Part shown: positions 25,747-34,135 of the stretch, piece by piece
Layout of the letters: the number at the start of each line of letters is the position of its first letter
Numbering within the stretch: position 1 is the stretch's first letter
DNA from: JACPLA01 sp964602055
GTDB lineage: Bacteria; Bacteroidota; Ignavibacteria; UBA10030
Length of the DNA stretch: 64,000 nucleotides
NCBI GenBank assembly: GCA_964602055.1
Contig: CAZRPU010000001.1
Span: forward strand, 62,001 to 126,000
Reading direction: 5' to 3'
Translations under genes and position numbers: made by a program
Notes under the pieces: generated by a model
Databases searched by the model: none
The model's input: only the letters and a program-made list of their open reading frames with translations
What the model was told of the DNA's origin: nothing

Positions 25747-26309
25747 GATTGGAGAACTCTTTCCGGATGCGCCGCGATATATGCCGCCCAGCCGTTCTGC
25801 TTCCTGCGTTTTGCCTTCTTCGCCTGCGAAACGTTCTTGCGGGATCGCCTGTGATAGTGGCACAGGGCAACGGCAAGGGCATCGGTTGAATCGAATAATT
25901 TCGGCGTCTCTTTCAGATCCAACATCGTCTTGATCATCCGCTGCACCTGCTCTTTTGATGCGGCACCATTACCGACGACCGCTTTCTTGACTTCGCGAGG
26001 GGAGTATTCCGCCGTCGGGACTTGAAAATTGACGGCGGCAAGAATGGAAACCCCCCGTGCATGACCGATCTTGAGGGCCGATTGGGCGTTCTTCCCGTAA
26101 AAAGCACTTTCAATGGCGAATTCGTCGGGGTGGAATTGCTCAATGACGCGGCAGAGAGCGTCATAGATCGCTTTGAGACGCAGCGGCATGGACCGGGCAC
26201 TGTGGTTTTTCACGATGTCATAGTGCAGCACTTCGAAGCGGCGGCCGCGGAATTCGATAACGCCAAATCCCGTGACGAGTGTTCCCGGGTCGACACCGAG
26301 TATGATCAT
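25743..26309 (-). CDS. ruvC: Holliday junction resolvase RuvC
   Basis: This 188-residue endonuclease cuts Holliday junctions. The acidic active-site residues of the RNase H fold are visible: Asp in LGVDPGTLVTGFG near 7, Glu in FAIESAFYGKN near 68, and the Asp pair in DSTDALAVALCH near 140-143. The C-terminus has an additional basic stretch (SRKNVSQAKKAKRRKQN), a little longer than E. coli RuvC. It is the first gene of ruvC-ruvA, translationally coupled by a four-base overlap, and lies 144 bp downstream of recJ. Confidence 0.96.
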   Translation of the reverse strand: MIILGVDPGTLVTGFGVIEFRGRRFEVLHYDIVKNHSARSMPLRLKAIYDALCRVIEQFHPDEFAIESAFYGKNAQSALKIGHARGVSILAAVNFQVPTAEYSPREVKKAVVGNGAASKEQVQRMIKTMLDLKETPKLFDSTDALAVALCHYHRRSRKNVSQAKKAKRRKQNGWAAYIAAHPERVLQS

Positions 26310-26369
26310 AACGCGGGTCCCTGCAAATCAGTTTGGGGGTTGTCAGAAGCCATGGAATGTCCCCATAAT

Positions 26370-26418
26370 GGCATCGTGCGACTCGTCAGCTTGTTGTCAG
26401 TTTGGAAAAAACGATGCC
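26370..26418. repeat. Inverted repeat in the recJ-ruvC spacer
   Basis: Arms GGCATCGT (26370-26377) and ACGATGCC (26411-26418), 8 bp and perfect, are separated by 33 bp. No T-tract follows on the operon strand, so it is not a clear terminator. A role in mRNA stability or regulation of ruvCA is possible. Confidence 0.4.
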
Positions 26419-26453
26419 CGGTTTTCAACGATTTCAGGAAAACATAACCAAAT

Positions 26454-28217
26454 CTAAGAAGAAATGCTCGTCCTCAGATCGCGGATCTTGAGTTGAGGAA
26501 CCGATTCGCCGGAGAAATCCGATTCGTCGATAGAGAAAGCAATATCGATGCGCCTGCCGTTAAGGCGGTCTGCGAGGCCGCCGAGATTAAAACCGATCGC
26601 GTCGAAGATTCTGTTCTGCTGTCTCACCTTGAAACGCAGGTGATTGTTGCCGACGATTCTGGGGGTCCCGTACACCTCGATATTGCGCGCGGCAAAGACC
26701 GGCCGTGCGTTCTGAGGACCGAAAGGAGCAAACTGATTGAGAATTCTGATGAACTTGGCGCTCAATTCAGAGAGTTCCAATTCCGTTTCGATATGGATTT
26801 CCGGCGTCAGGAGTTCCGGTGTCAGGAGTTCCTTTGCGACGAGCGCAAAGGCCTCCTTGAATTCTTCAATCCTGTCCTGCGCCACCGAAAGTCCGGCCGC
26901 ATATTTGTGGCCTCCAAACTGAAGAAGCTTGTCTTCGCAGCGCTTCAGGGCCTGATAGATGTCGAAGCCTGCGACACTGCGGGCGGATCCCTTTGCCACG
27001 CCATCGATGGTGGTCATCATGATGGTGGGGCGGTAGTAGCGTTCGACCAGGCGGGAGGCGACAATGCCTATCACCCCCGGATGCCATGTTTCCTGGTGAA
27101 GAACGATCGCCGGATCTTTTTCCACATCGAGGAAACGCTCCACCAGTTCCTGCGCTTCCATATACGTCTCTTCGTCGATCTTGCGCCTGTTTTTGTTCTC
27201 CTCTTCGAAAACCTGAGCCTGCTGAAGAGCCTCTTCGAACGAAGGGCAGGTCAGGAGGTCCACGGCGCGGTGGGCGCTGCCAAGCCTCCCCACGGCATTG
27301 ATGCGCGGTGCAAGGACAAACACAATTTGTCCAGCGGTGACCTTTCCCGGCTGGAGGCCGGAGGTTTCAATCAGTGCGCGGATGCCCGGCCTCGGGCTCG
27401 TATTGATCAATTCCAGGCCGAGTTTGAGAAGAGTCCGGTTTTCGCCGGTGACGGGGACAATATCCGCCGTGGTGGCCAGGGTGACGAAGTCGAGGGCTGC
27501 GGAAAGCTGCTGTTCGGCGTCCCCGCCGAATTTTGATTGTACAAACTCATCGGACGCGAGCGCCTGAAGAAGTTTGAACCCGACGCCGCAGCCGCAGAGG
27601 GACTTGAACGGATAGCGGCAAGAAGGCTTCAGGGGATTCAAGATGGCCAGGGCAGGGGGGAGCCTGTCGCCCGGTTCATGGTGGTCGCAAATGATGACAT
27701 CCATGCCGAGCGTGTTTGCGAATTCGACCTGTTGTATGGCGGTGATGCCGCAATCGATGGAAAGAAGAAGGGAGACGTTGGCGGCTTTCGCCTTTTCGAT
27801 TCCGGCATGGGAGATGCCGTACCCTTCCGTGAGTCTGTTGGGGATGTAGGATCGCACGGAAGCCCCGATACTCCGGAGAAAGGTGACGAGCAGTGATACG
27901 CCGTTTGTTCCATCGACGTCGTAATCGCCGTAGACCATGATGGATTCCGAGGTTCTTACGGCCTTGAGAATACGGTCGACGGCAGTGGCCATCCCATCCA
28001 TCAGAAACGGATCATGCAAATCATCGAGCGTGGGCCGGAAAAACAGCCGGGCCTGGTCTTTTGTCTGAATTCCCCGATGAACGAGGATTTCTGACAAGAC
28101 GGGAGAAATGTTCAATTCATCGGTCAGGCGTTTGACCGATGCGGCCTTCTCGGGGTCGATGGGGGAAGAACCGTTGTCGCGCAGGAGGGTCCAGCGATAC
28201 TCTCGAACAGGTGACAC
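26454..28217 (-). CDS. recJ: Single-stranded-DNA exonuclease RecJ
   Basis: This 587-residue 5'-3' exonuclease degrades single strands in recombination and mismatch repair. Motifs of the DHH superfamily are present: DYDVDGTNGVSLL near 97, SIDCGITAIQQV, the DHH motif itself in ICDHHEPGD near 175, and the DHHA1-type end GGHKYAAGLSV. The length is normal. A near-perfect 15-bp tandem duplication around 26802-26831 gives two copies of ELLTP in the C-terminal OB region. The gene follows the RNase P RNA by 84 bp and precedes ruvC, making a repair cluster. Confidence 0.96.
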   Translation of the reverse strand: MSPVREYRWTLLRDNGSSPIDPEKAASVKRLTDELNISPVLSEILVHRGIQTKDQARLFFRPTLDDLHDPFLMDGMATAVDRILKAVRTSESIMVYGDYDVDGTNGVSLLVTFLRSIGASVRSYIPNRLTEGYGISHAGIEKAKAANVSLLLSIDCGITAIQQVEFANTLGMDVIICDHHEPGDRLPPALAILNPLKPSCRYPFKSLCGCGVGFKLLQALASDEFVQSKFGGDAEQQLSAALDFVTLATTADIVPVTGENRTLLKLGLELINTSPRPGIRALIETSGLQPGKVTAGQIVFVLAPRINAVGRLGSAHRAVDLLTCPSFEEALQQAQVFEEENKNRRKIDEETYMEAQELVERFLDVEKDPAIVLHQETWHPGVIGIVASRLVERYYRPTIMMTTIDGVAKGSARSVAGFDIYQALKRCEDKLLQFGGHKYAAGLSVAQDRIEEFKEAFALVAKELLTPELLTPEIHIETELELSELSAKFIRILNQFAPFGPQNARPVFAARNIEVYGTPRIVGNNHLRFKVRQQNRIFDAIGFNLGGLADRLNGRRIDIAFSIDESDFSGESVPQLKIRDLRTSISS

Positions 28218-28301
28218 GACGATGACTCCGTCTTGGGGGAGTGCATTCGCGGAGAGTGAATGCTGTTGACGAAAAAGAGTACCAAAGGCAATGGTGGACG
28301 T

Positions 28302-28702
28302 CGATAAGCCGAATTCTGTCTATCCGCAATGCGGAGAGGCAGCCATTTCTCTCAGCGACCTACCCATCCCGCCATTCCGAAGAATATTGAACGGGCCGCT
28401 CTTTTTCCCGAGGGAAAGCGGGACTTACATGGTCTTGCACCGAGTGGGGCTTGTCGTGCCCCCGTCATTACTGACGGGGCGGTGGTCTCTTACACCACCT
28501 TTTCACCGTTTCTCGTCCGCTTGCGCGGAGCGGGATGTTTGTTTTCTGTGACGCTGTCCGTTCCCGGAAGATGTTGCTTCCAGGACCCCCGCTTTCCGGA
28601 GATGTTCCGGTACGCGGGGCACTCTGCCCGGTGGTGTTCGGACTTTCCTCCCCGGCCGGTAAAGACCGGAGCGGCTGCCTGACGCGCCACCACTGCCTTT
28701 GG
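28302..28702 (-). ncRNA. rnpB: RNase P RNA, bacterial type A
   Basis: This region is the catalytic RNA that matures tRNA 5' ends. Read on the minus strand it shows the conserved 5' core GAGGAAAGTCCGAACACC (P3/P4 region) and the GAGAGAAATGGCTGCC and GGGATGGGTAGGTCG segments of the central core. The near-invariant 3' element ACAGAATTCGGCTTATC is at 28303-28319. The length of about 400 nt is normal for type A. The ends are estimated from the conserved terminal pairings. It lies 10 bp after rnhA and may be processed from the same transcript or use a promoter inside rnhA. Confidence 0.96.
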
Positions 28703-28711
28703 TAACGTTAA

Positions 28712-29140
28712 TTAAATTCGTGCCGAGTCGCCAAGGGACGACCGGAGATTGATGGCCCTGTTGGCAAGCTCATCTGCCTGACTGTTCAATGCGCGCGCGA
28801 TGTGTTTGATTTCAAACGTAAAACGGGCCGTCCGCAGCATCTTTCGGATTTCTTCCACGTGCGCTTTGAGCCCATGATCCTTCACTTTATAGACACCCTG
28901 CAGCTGCCGTACCATCAACTCGCTGTCAGAATGAACAATAAGATGCGTGCATTTGGTTTCATCCGCCATTTGCAGGCACCGGATCAGGGCCTTGTATTCT
29001 GCAATGTTGTTTGTCGTCGTGCCGAGAAACTCCCCAAGAGAAGCCAGCAGCGTTCCTTTTTCATCTTTGAGCACAACACCGATGCCGCTTTCTCCGGGAT
29101 TGCCCCGCGATGCGCCGTCGGTATACGCCAGAATCGTCAT
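28712..29140 (-). CDS. Ribonuclease HI family protein
   Basis: This 142-residue protein belongs to the RNase H fold and probably cleaves RNA in RNA-DNA hybrids. The first active-site Asp lies in AYTDGASRGNPGESGIGVV (residues 5-23). The Glu is in NIAEYKALIRCL near 47, the next Asp in VHSDSELMVRQLQG near 71, and the final Asp in LNSQADELANRAI near 122. It is of the short RVT_3/RnhA-like type without an N-terminal hybrid-binding domain. It overlaps the zinc-ribbon gene by four bases, an arrangement that recurs in bacteria and suggests a shared function. Confidence 0.93.
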   Translation of the reverse strand: MTILAYTDGASRGNPGESGIGVVLKDEKGTLLASLGEFLGTTTNNIAEYKALIRCLQMADETKCTHLIVHSDSELMVRQLQGVYKVKDHGLKAHVEEIRKMLRTARFTFEIKHIARALNSQADELANRAINLRSSLGDSARI

Positions 29141-29865
29141 TCAGTCGGGACGGCATTGGCGATTTCGTCTGAAACCAATATCCGGCCGCAATGCTCGCAG
29201 TTCATGATCTTCGAGTGTTTTCTCAGTTCGAGCACAGTCTGGGGCGGAACACGCTTGTAGCACCCCCCGCAGGCGCCTCGCCTCACGGGAACGACAGCTT
29301 TTCCGTCTTTGGCGCGGCGAATGCGCTCATATGCCCTCAAGTCGCTTTTGTCAATCCGAACAACCAGCTTTTCCCGCTCATGGTTCAGCTTCAGTTCCTC
29401 GGCCTCGTGCTCTTTGTTCACGAGCTCGAGCTCGGTCTTCTTCTCGCTGAGTTCTCCGGCGAGCACCTCGACTTCCGGCCCGATGGATTCGATGTCCTGC
29501 CTTGCCGTAGCCGACTTTCCTTCGAGCACCTCCATCTCTTTCTGCATCTTGTTGATTTTCTCCTGGGCCATGTCGATTTCCCGGGAGAGGGTATCATACT
29601 GCTTGTTGGTCTTGACCTGAAATTGCTGAGACTTGTACTTTTCGATATTTTCCCGCAATGCTATGATCTCGACATCCACAGCATCTCTCCGAATGATGGC
29701 TTCCTTGACCATGTGCTGCAGCTTCGCGCGGGTTTTTTCCTTCTCTTGAATGCGATCGTCAAGATCAGCCACCACTTTGGGGAGATCGCCTTTCATTTCC
29801 TGAAGTTCATCCAGCCCGAGGTCTATTTGCTGCAAAGAATACAATAACCGCAACCGATTTTCCAA
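29137..29865 (-). CDS. Coiled-coil protein with C4 zinc ribbon
   Basis: This 242-residue protein has a long antiparallel coiled coil (about 5-175, rich in Glu, Lys and Leu). A zinc ribbon follows with cysteines in CGGCYKRVPPQ near 200 and NCEHCGRIL near 225. It matches the family annotated as C4-type zinc ribbon domain proteins, which are widely conserved, sit next to RNase HI and Nif3 genes, and are poorly understood. A nucleic-acid role is inferred from context only. It lies between nif3-like and rnh genes on one transcript. Confidence 0.9.
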   Translation of the reverse strand: MENRLRLLYSLQQIDLGLDELQEMKGDLPKVVADLDDRIQEKEKTRAKLQHMVKEAIIRRDAVDVEIIALRENIEKYKSQQFQVKTNKQYDTLSREIDMAQEKINKMQKEMEVLEGKSATARQDIESIGPEVEVLAGELSEKKTELELVNKEHEAEELKLNHEREKLVVRIDKSDLRAYERIRRAKDGKAVVPVRRGACGGCYKRVPPQTVLELRKHSKIMNCEHCGRILVSDEIANAVPTE

Positions 29866-29878
29866 AGCAACGCCTCCG

Positions 29879-30985
29879 TTAATACCAATGGATGGGATTA
29901 GTTCTCTGATTCGTCACCGACACCGCAATATTCTTTTTCTGAAGACGTATTCCCCGCTCCAGCCTCCGCGCAAGTTCCGGAAGGACAACCTGTTCGGTTT
30001 CCCAATGACCGGCGTCCACCAGAGCGATCTTTCCCTCGGCTTGATGAAATGTATGATAGCGTACGTCCGCCGTGATGAAGGCTTCTGCTCCGGCGCCGAC
30101 GGCATCCTGCAGGAGGTCCGATCCGCTTCCGCCGCAGACAGCGACCCTCCTCACCTTTGCCGCAAGGCCGCCCGTATACCGCAGTTGATCCGAACCCAGG
30201 GCTTTCTTTACGCGTTTCAGCAATGCTTCGAGCGTCATCGCAGCCGGAAGTTCTCCAACAACGCCCATGCCGTACTGCGGACTTTCATTCATGAGAGGGT
30301 ACACATCGAACGCCACCTCTTCATAGGGATGGATGCCCTTCATGGCATCGACGACCTTCCGGATGAGATTCCTCGGCAGGATCATTTCAAGCCGTACCTC
30401 TTCCGTGTCTTCCAGCACGCCCGGTGTTCCGACTGCAGGGTGAGTATGGGCGGAGCCTCGAAATGTCCCGCGGCCGTTCGTTTGAAACGAGCAATGTGAG
30501 TAATCCCCAATCACTCCGGCTCCGGCATCAGCCATCGCCTTCATGACCTTGCTTGTGTGCGATGCCGGAACGAACACGGCAATTTTGCAGTAGAGGTCTT
30601 TCAGGGGGGCGAGAAATCTTGTCTTCTCCAACCCCAGGGCGGCGGCGAGAGTATGGTTGACTCCTCCCGTTGCCGCGTCGAGATTTGTGTGGGCCGCGTA
30701 GACGGCGATATCGTGCTTTGCAAGGAGAAGAACCACCGAACCGATGGAATCGGACGTTGTGAGGGAAGCGGGGGGTCTGAACAACAGGGGATGATGGGAT
30801 ACAATAAGGTCCGCTTTCTTGCGGATCGCTTCTGCAGCGACGGCCGGCGTAACGTCAAGGCACACGAGGATTTTCCGGACCCTGCGGTCCCGGCTGCCGA
30901 TTTGCAGGCCAACATTGTCTCGTTCCCAGGCTGTCCATCGCGGCGCCCATTGTTCGATCATATGTTCAACGTCTGCAACCCTCAT
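29879..30985 (-). CDS. Nif3-like dinuclear metal-centre protein
   Basis: This 368-residue protein is of the NIF3/YbgI family, toroidal hexamers with a two-metal site. Metal ligands are visible in DLIVSHHPLLF (His near 64-65), AHTNLDAA near 98 and, at the C-terminus, DAGHWETEQ. Between them is the PII/CutA-like insert (about 125-235) found in the long form. Some databases label the family GTP cyclohydrolase I type 2, but the activity is not settled. The ATG has no obvious ribosome site, and a terminator hairpin ends only 10 bp before it. Confidence 0.92.
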   Translation of the reverse strand: MRVADVEHMIEQWAPRWTAWERDNVGLQIGSRDRRVRKILVCLDVTPAVAAEAIRKKADLIVSHHPLLFRPPASLTTSDSIGSVVLLLAKHDIAVYAAHTNLDAATGGVNHTLAAALGLEKTRFLAPLKDLYCKIAVFVPASHTSKVMKAMADAGAGVIGDYSHCSFQTNGRGTFRGSAHTHPAVGTPGVLEDTEEVRLEMILPRNLIRKVVDAMKGIHPYEEVAFDVYPLMNESPQYGMGVVGELPAAMTLEALLKRVKKALGSDQLRYTGGLAAKVRRVAVCGGSGSDLLQDAVGAGAEAFITADVRYHTFHQAEGKIALVDAGHWETEQVVLPELARRLERGIRLQKKNIAVSVTNQRTNPIHWY

Positions 30986-30995
30986 GGATGGGTAT

Positions 30996-31024
30996 AAAAA
31001 AAGTGTCCCGCCTTTTGGGCGGGA
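30996..31024 (-). terminator. Intrinsic terminator of the leftward receiver gene
   Basis: On the minus strand arms TCCCGCC and GGCGGGA enclose CAAAA (31006-31024), followed after ACAC by seven T residues (30996-31002). It would end the transcript of the gene at 31175-31867. The T-tract lies 10 bp from the start codon of the next gene. Confidence 0.82.
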
Positions 31025-31174
31025 TTTCGTGGGGAATCATCTGTCGTATGAACTCGAGCTACACTGCGCTTCCTTGGCTTTTTCGTCAGAGACATCGCCG
31101 GTTTTAGTTGTACTCAGACTGTTTGGGGACTACTATCATAAGGAATATTCCCGTCAGAAGCAATAACGGTTTTG

Positions 31175-31867
31175 TCACACAGGTGGTTTTGGAGCGGCTT
31201 CCCGGAACGTGATACGTTCAAAATTGATGTCCCGCAGCCTCTTGATTTCCTGCTCGATCTTCTGGAAGTTCTTTTCGAACTCCCTCATCAATGTTTTTTC
31301 ATTTTCGGTGAACTGCCGGGCGAGGAGGTCAGCGCTGATCTTGATTGCGGCCAGAGGATTATTGAACTCGTGACAGACAGTCACAACCAGTTCCCTGATG
31401 GCCTCGGCCCGCTTTTCCGCAATCATCATTCGCTTCTCGACCGCCTGGATCTGCTTGCGGGTTCTGGCCTTGTCAATGGCGTTGATAATCGTCTTCGGCA
31501 GCAGGAGCTCCGAGAGGTCTTCCTTCACCACGAAATCCTCGACTCCCAGTTTCATGGCGTCGATCGCGAGCTTGAAATTTCTCGTGGAAGTCGCGAACAC
31601 GATGGGAATCTCGCTGTTCATCGCGTTCAGCTGGAGACAGAATTCCAGACCATTTCCTCCCGGAAGGTTGTAGTCCGTGATGATAATATCGAGGGCTTTG
31701 TTTGCGTGAACCTCCGCCAGCGCATCCTCGACATGCTCCTTCCAGATGAGCTTGAATTCACGTCCCTGAAATTTTTGCAGGTGATGCTGTGCCACCTTGA
31801 CGAAGGTAATGTCGTCATCCACCAGCAGGACGTTAATAAGTTTATGCGTGCGGGGAGTTTGATCCAT
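31175..31867 (-). CDS. Receiver protein with histidine phosphoacceptor domain but no kinase domain
   Basis: This 230-residue signalling protein has a receiver (about 10-130: DDD near 17, phospho-Asp near 65 in IITDYNLPGGNG, Lys near 115). A dimerisation/phosphoacceptor (HisKA-type) helix pair follows, with the H-box VCHEFNNPLAAIKISADLL (His near 166). The chain ends near 230 with a proline-rich end, so the HATPase catalytic domain is missing. It could take part in a phosphorelay or be phosphorylated in trans. It is divergent from the receiver/NtrC pair to its right (183 bp apart) and ends before a clear terminator, so it is a single-gene transcript. Confidence 0.88.
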   Translation of the reverse strand: MDQTPRTHKLINVLLVDDDITFVKVAQHHLQKFQGREFKLIWKEHVEDALAEVHANKALDIIITDYNLPGGNGLEFCLQLNAMNSEIPIVFATSTRNFKLAIDAMKLGVEDFVVKEDLSELLLPKTIINAIDKARTRKQIQAVEKRMMIAEKRAEAIRELVVTVCHEFNNPLAAIKISADLLARQFTENEKTLMREFEKNFQKIEQEIKRLRDINFERITFREAAPKPPV

Positions 31868-32050
31868 ACGAATGGTGCAAGGTACTCGTTGTTTGAGTGA
31901 TTTGCAACGGGCTCTGGAAAAGGCGTTCTACGCAGTCGGTTTGCATTTCCAAAGGATTTTCTCTATTATGGACCGAGAAATGGCTTTCTTCCTTCATTCG
32001 AAAACATCCCAAAAGTCGACGTCTCGATTCGTTCTTCAGGAGCGGCACCC

Positions 32051-32422
32051 ATGCCGGTAAAAAACAAGATCCTTGTTGTTGATGACGAAGAGGCCCTCCG
32101 CACCGTCTTGAGTACTGAACTCGAAGGGGAGGGATACCTTGTCAACACGGCGGCAGACGGCGAAGAGGCAATCAAGATTCTGGGCGGCCAGCAGTTTCAT
32201 TTGATCCTGCTCGACATCAAGATGCCGAATGTCGACGGTTTCGAAGTGCTCAAATACGTCAAGCAACACCAACCTTCCACAAAAGTCATCATGCTGACAG
32301 GCTTTGCAGATCTCAAGAATGCCATCGAATCCAAGAAATTGGGGGCGGAAGACTTTGTCAGCAAACCATACGATCTGGTCGATCTCCTCACCACTGTTGA
32401 ACGCGTCTTGGGCACGAGCTGA
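32051..32422 (+). CDS. Single-domain response regulator
   Basis: This 123-residue CheY-like protein consists only of a receiver. It has ILVVDDEEA near 7, the phospho-Asp in LILLDIKMPNVDG near 54, Thr in VIMLTGFAD and Lys in FVSKPYDLVDLL near 106. With no output domain it presumably signals by protein contact or as a relay step. It begins a rightward pair with the NtrC-type regulator 18 bp downstream, whose receiver is similar. No kinase gene is adjacent. Confidence 0.93.
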   Translation: MPVKNKILVVDDEEALRTVLSTELEGEGYLVNTAADGEEAIKILGGQQFHLILLDIKMPNVDGFEVLKYVKQHQPSTKVIMLTGFADLKNAIESKKLGAEDFVSKPYDLVDLLTTVERVLGTS

Positions 32423-32440
32423 AATCCCTGAGGAGGATTC

Positions 32441-33835
32441 ATGACGAAGAAGTATGACCTTCTCATTGTCGATGACGAAGAATCCATCACCTTTCTTCTC
32501 CAAACCGAGTTCGAAGATCTTTCCGGCTTCAACGTTGACACGGCCCACAACGGCACCGAAGCCATCAACCTGATCCAATCCAAAATCTACGATGTTGTCC
32601 TCCTGGACATCAAGATGCCGCGTGTGAGCGGCATAGAAGTCCTGAAATTCATCAAAGAGCATTCCCCTACTACCGAGGTCATCATGCTGACGAATGTCGT
32701 GGACATGAAAACGGCATTTGAGACCGTCAAGCTTGGAGCCTACGACTTCATCGGAAAACCGTACGAATCCGAGCAGCTCCTGGCGACGGTCCGTCGCGCA
32801 ATCGAGCGACGGCAGCTGATGATCGAAAAAGAGATCATGAAGAACGAGCTGAGCCGGGTGGGGGGCGGGATGGACCTGATTGGAAACAGCGCCGCAATAA
32901 AGGAAGTGGTGGACAATGCCAAAAAAGTTGCCGTGAGCGATGCATTTGTCCTTGTTCAGGGACCGAGCGGGACGGGGAAAGAACTCATTGCGCACATGAT
33001 TCATACCTCGAGCCTTCGAAAGGACCGCCCCTTTGTGGCGGTGAACTGCGCATCGATTCCCGACCAGCTGCTTGAAAGCGAACTGTTCGGACATGAAAAA
33101 GGGTCGTTCACCAACGCTTATCAGACAAAGCAAGGCCTCGTCGAAGTTGCGAACGGCGGCACGCTCTTTCTCGACGAGGTGGGCGATATCAGCCCGGTGA
33201 CCCAGCCGAAGCTCCTTCGGTTTCTTGAAACAGGCGAGTTCCGCCGTGTGGGAGGTACCGCTGCCATGAAGGTGGAAGTGCGCGTTGTATCCGCCACCAA
33301 CAAGAACCTCCAGGGAGAAGTGACTGCAGGTCGGTTCCGCGAGGATCTTCTCTATAGACTGAATATTGTGACAATTCGTGTCCCATCTCTCAAAGAACGG
33401 AAAGAGGACATTCCGCTTCTGGTTGAACATTTCCTGAGCCGGAAATCGAAGTCAAAGACCAAACGCATCAGTCCAGCGGCCCTTCAGGTGCTGATGAATT
33501 ACGATTGGCCCGGGAACGTAAGGGAACTGGAACATGTGATCGAGGGGGCAACCGTCCTGTCGCAGACCGACACGATCGAGCCGGGGGACCTGTGGGTCAA
33601 TGCAGGACTGCAGAGTTCAGCGAAGAGCCCGGGCGAGCCCGCACTTGCCGTTCCCGTGGGGGGTGAGAATGGCGCTGAGGAAATGATCTCGCTTGATGAG
33701 GTAGAGCGGGTTCATATTGAGAAAGTCCTGCGGAAAAACGGATTTAACCGCGTAAAATCCGCTCAGATCCTTGGAATCACCCCAAAGACGCTCTATTTGA
33801 AGATCAAGAAATACGGCATTCGAACAGAATCCTGA
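32441..33835 (+). CDS. NtrC-family sigma-54-dependent response regulator, variant loop
   Basis: This 464-residue regulator activates sigma-54 promoters when phosphorylated. It has a receiver (phospho-Asp near 56, Lys near 106), an AAA+ domain with Walker A GPSGTGKE near 174 and Walker B GGTLFLDEVGD near 239. A Fis-type helix-turn-helix closes the chain (NRVKSAQILGITPKTLYLKI). The sigma-54-contacting loop, usually GAFTGA, reads GSFTNA at 221-226. The Thr is kept but the second Gly is Asn, which may alter the interaction. A strong ribosome site (GAGGAGG) precedes the ATG. It is probably co-transcribed with the single-domain receiver. Confidence 0.95.
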   Translation: MTKKYDLLIVDDEESITFLLQTEFEDLSGFNVDTAHNGTEAINLIQSKIYDVVLLDIKMPRVSGIEVLKFIKEHSPTTEVIMLTNVVDMKTAFETVKLGAYDFIGKPYESEQLLATVRRAIERRQLMIEKEIMKNELSRVGGGMDLIGNSAAIKEVVDNAKKVAVSDAFVLVQGPSGTGKELIAHMIHTSSLRKDRPFVAVNCASIPDQLLESELFGHEKGSFTNAYQTKQGLVEVANGGTLFLDEVGDISPVTQPKLLRFLETGEFRRVGGTAAMKVEVRVVSATNKNLQGEVTAGRFREDLLYRLNIVTIRVPSLKERKEDIPLLVEHFLSRKSKSKTKRISPAALQVLMNYDWPGNVRELEHVIEGATVLSQTDTIEPGDLWVNAGLQSSAKSPGEPALAVPVGGENGAEEMISLDEVERVHIEKVLRKNGFNRVKSAQILGITPKTLYLKIKKYGIRTES

Positions 33836-34135
33836 CGGCTTCCCCACCCGGTCAATTAAAAATCCTTCATCACCGCAACCCGCCGAAACTTTTTGAGGTT
33901 TCGGGAGTATATCATGTGTAGGTAAACATATCTACCTCCTTCATGATGAGCCAGTCATCGGGAACCTGTGGTGGGGTCTCTTGAGAAACTGGCTCATCTC
34001 TTTTTTCATCCATCCGATCAAGCGCCTCTTCTGTTGACTTTCCAGCGACAAATGGGTATTTTTACTCAACTTTGTTGGCTTTTCGCCCTCTGTTTTCAAA
34101 AAGAGACACAGCTCTCCCTCCTTGAGGATCATTCC
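33836..34135 (+). other. Structured spacer upstream of an acyl-CoA dehydrogenase gene
   Basis: These 300 bp hold no credible gene. Visible elements are a small AGGTA/TACCT hairpin at 33920-33937 and a large hairpin with a T-tract at 33945-34006. An open frame continuous with the downstream gene exists from 33968 but lacks family-like sequence. The spacer may hold the end of the regulator operon and the leader of the next transcript. Confidence 0.6.
33945..34006 (+). terminator. Terminator-like hairpin with large loop
   Basis: A perfect 11-bp stem, GATGAGCCAGT (33945-33955) with ACTGGCTCATC (33988-33998), encloses a 32-nt loop and is followed by TCTTTTTTC. It may end the NtrC-type operon or act as an attenuator in the leader of the downstream dehydrogenase gene. 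The long loop, with an inner TCTC/GAGA stem, is more than a simple terminator needs. Confidence 0.7.

Noticed and set aside
28289..28710. Short open frames across 28289-28710 on both strands
   Set aside because: The region is the RNase P RNA; the frames only reflect its GC-rich stems.
32036..33430. Open frame of 464 codons antisense to the NtrC-type regulator
   Set aside because: It mirrors two clear signalling genes and shows no domain of its own.
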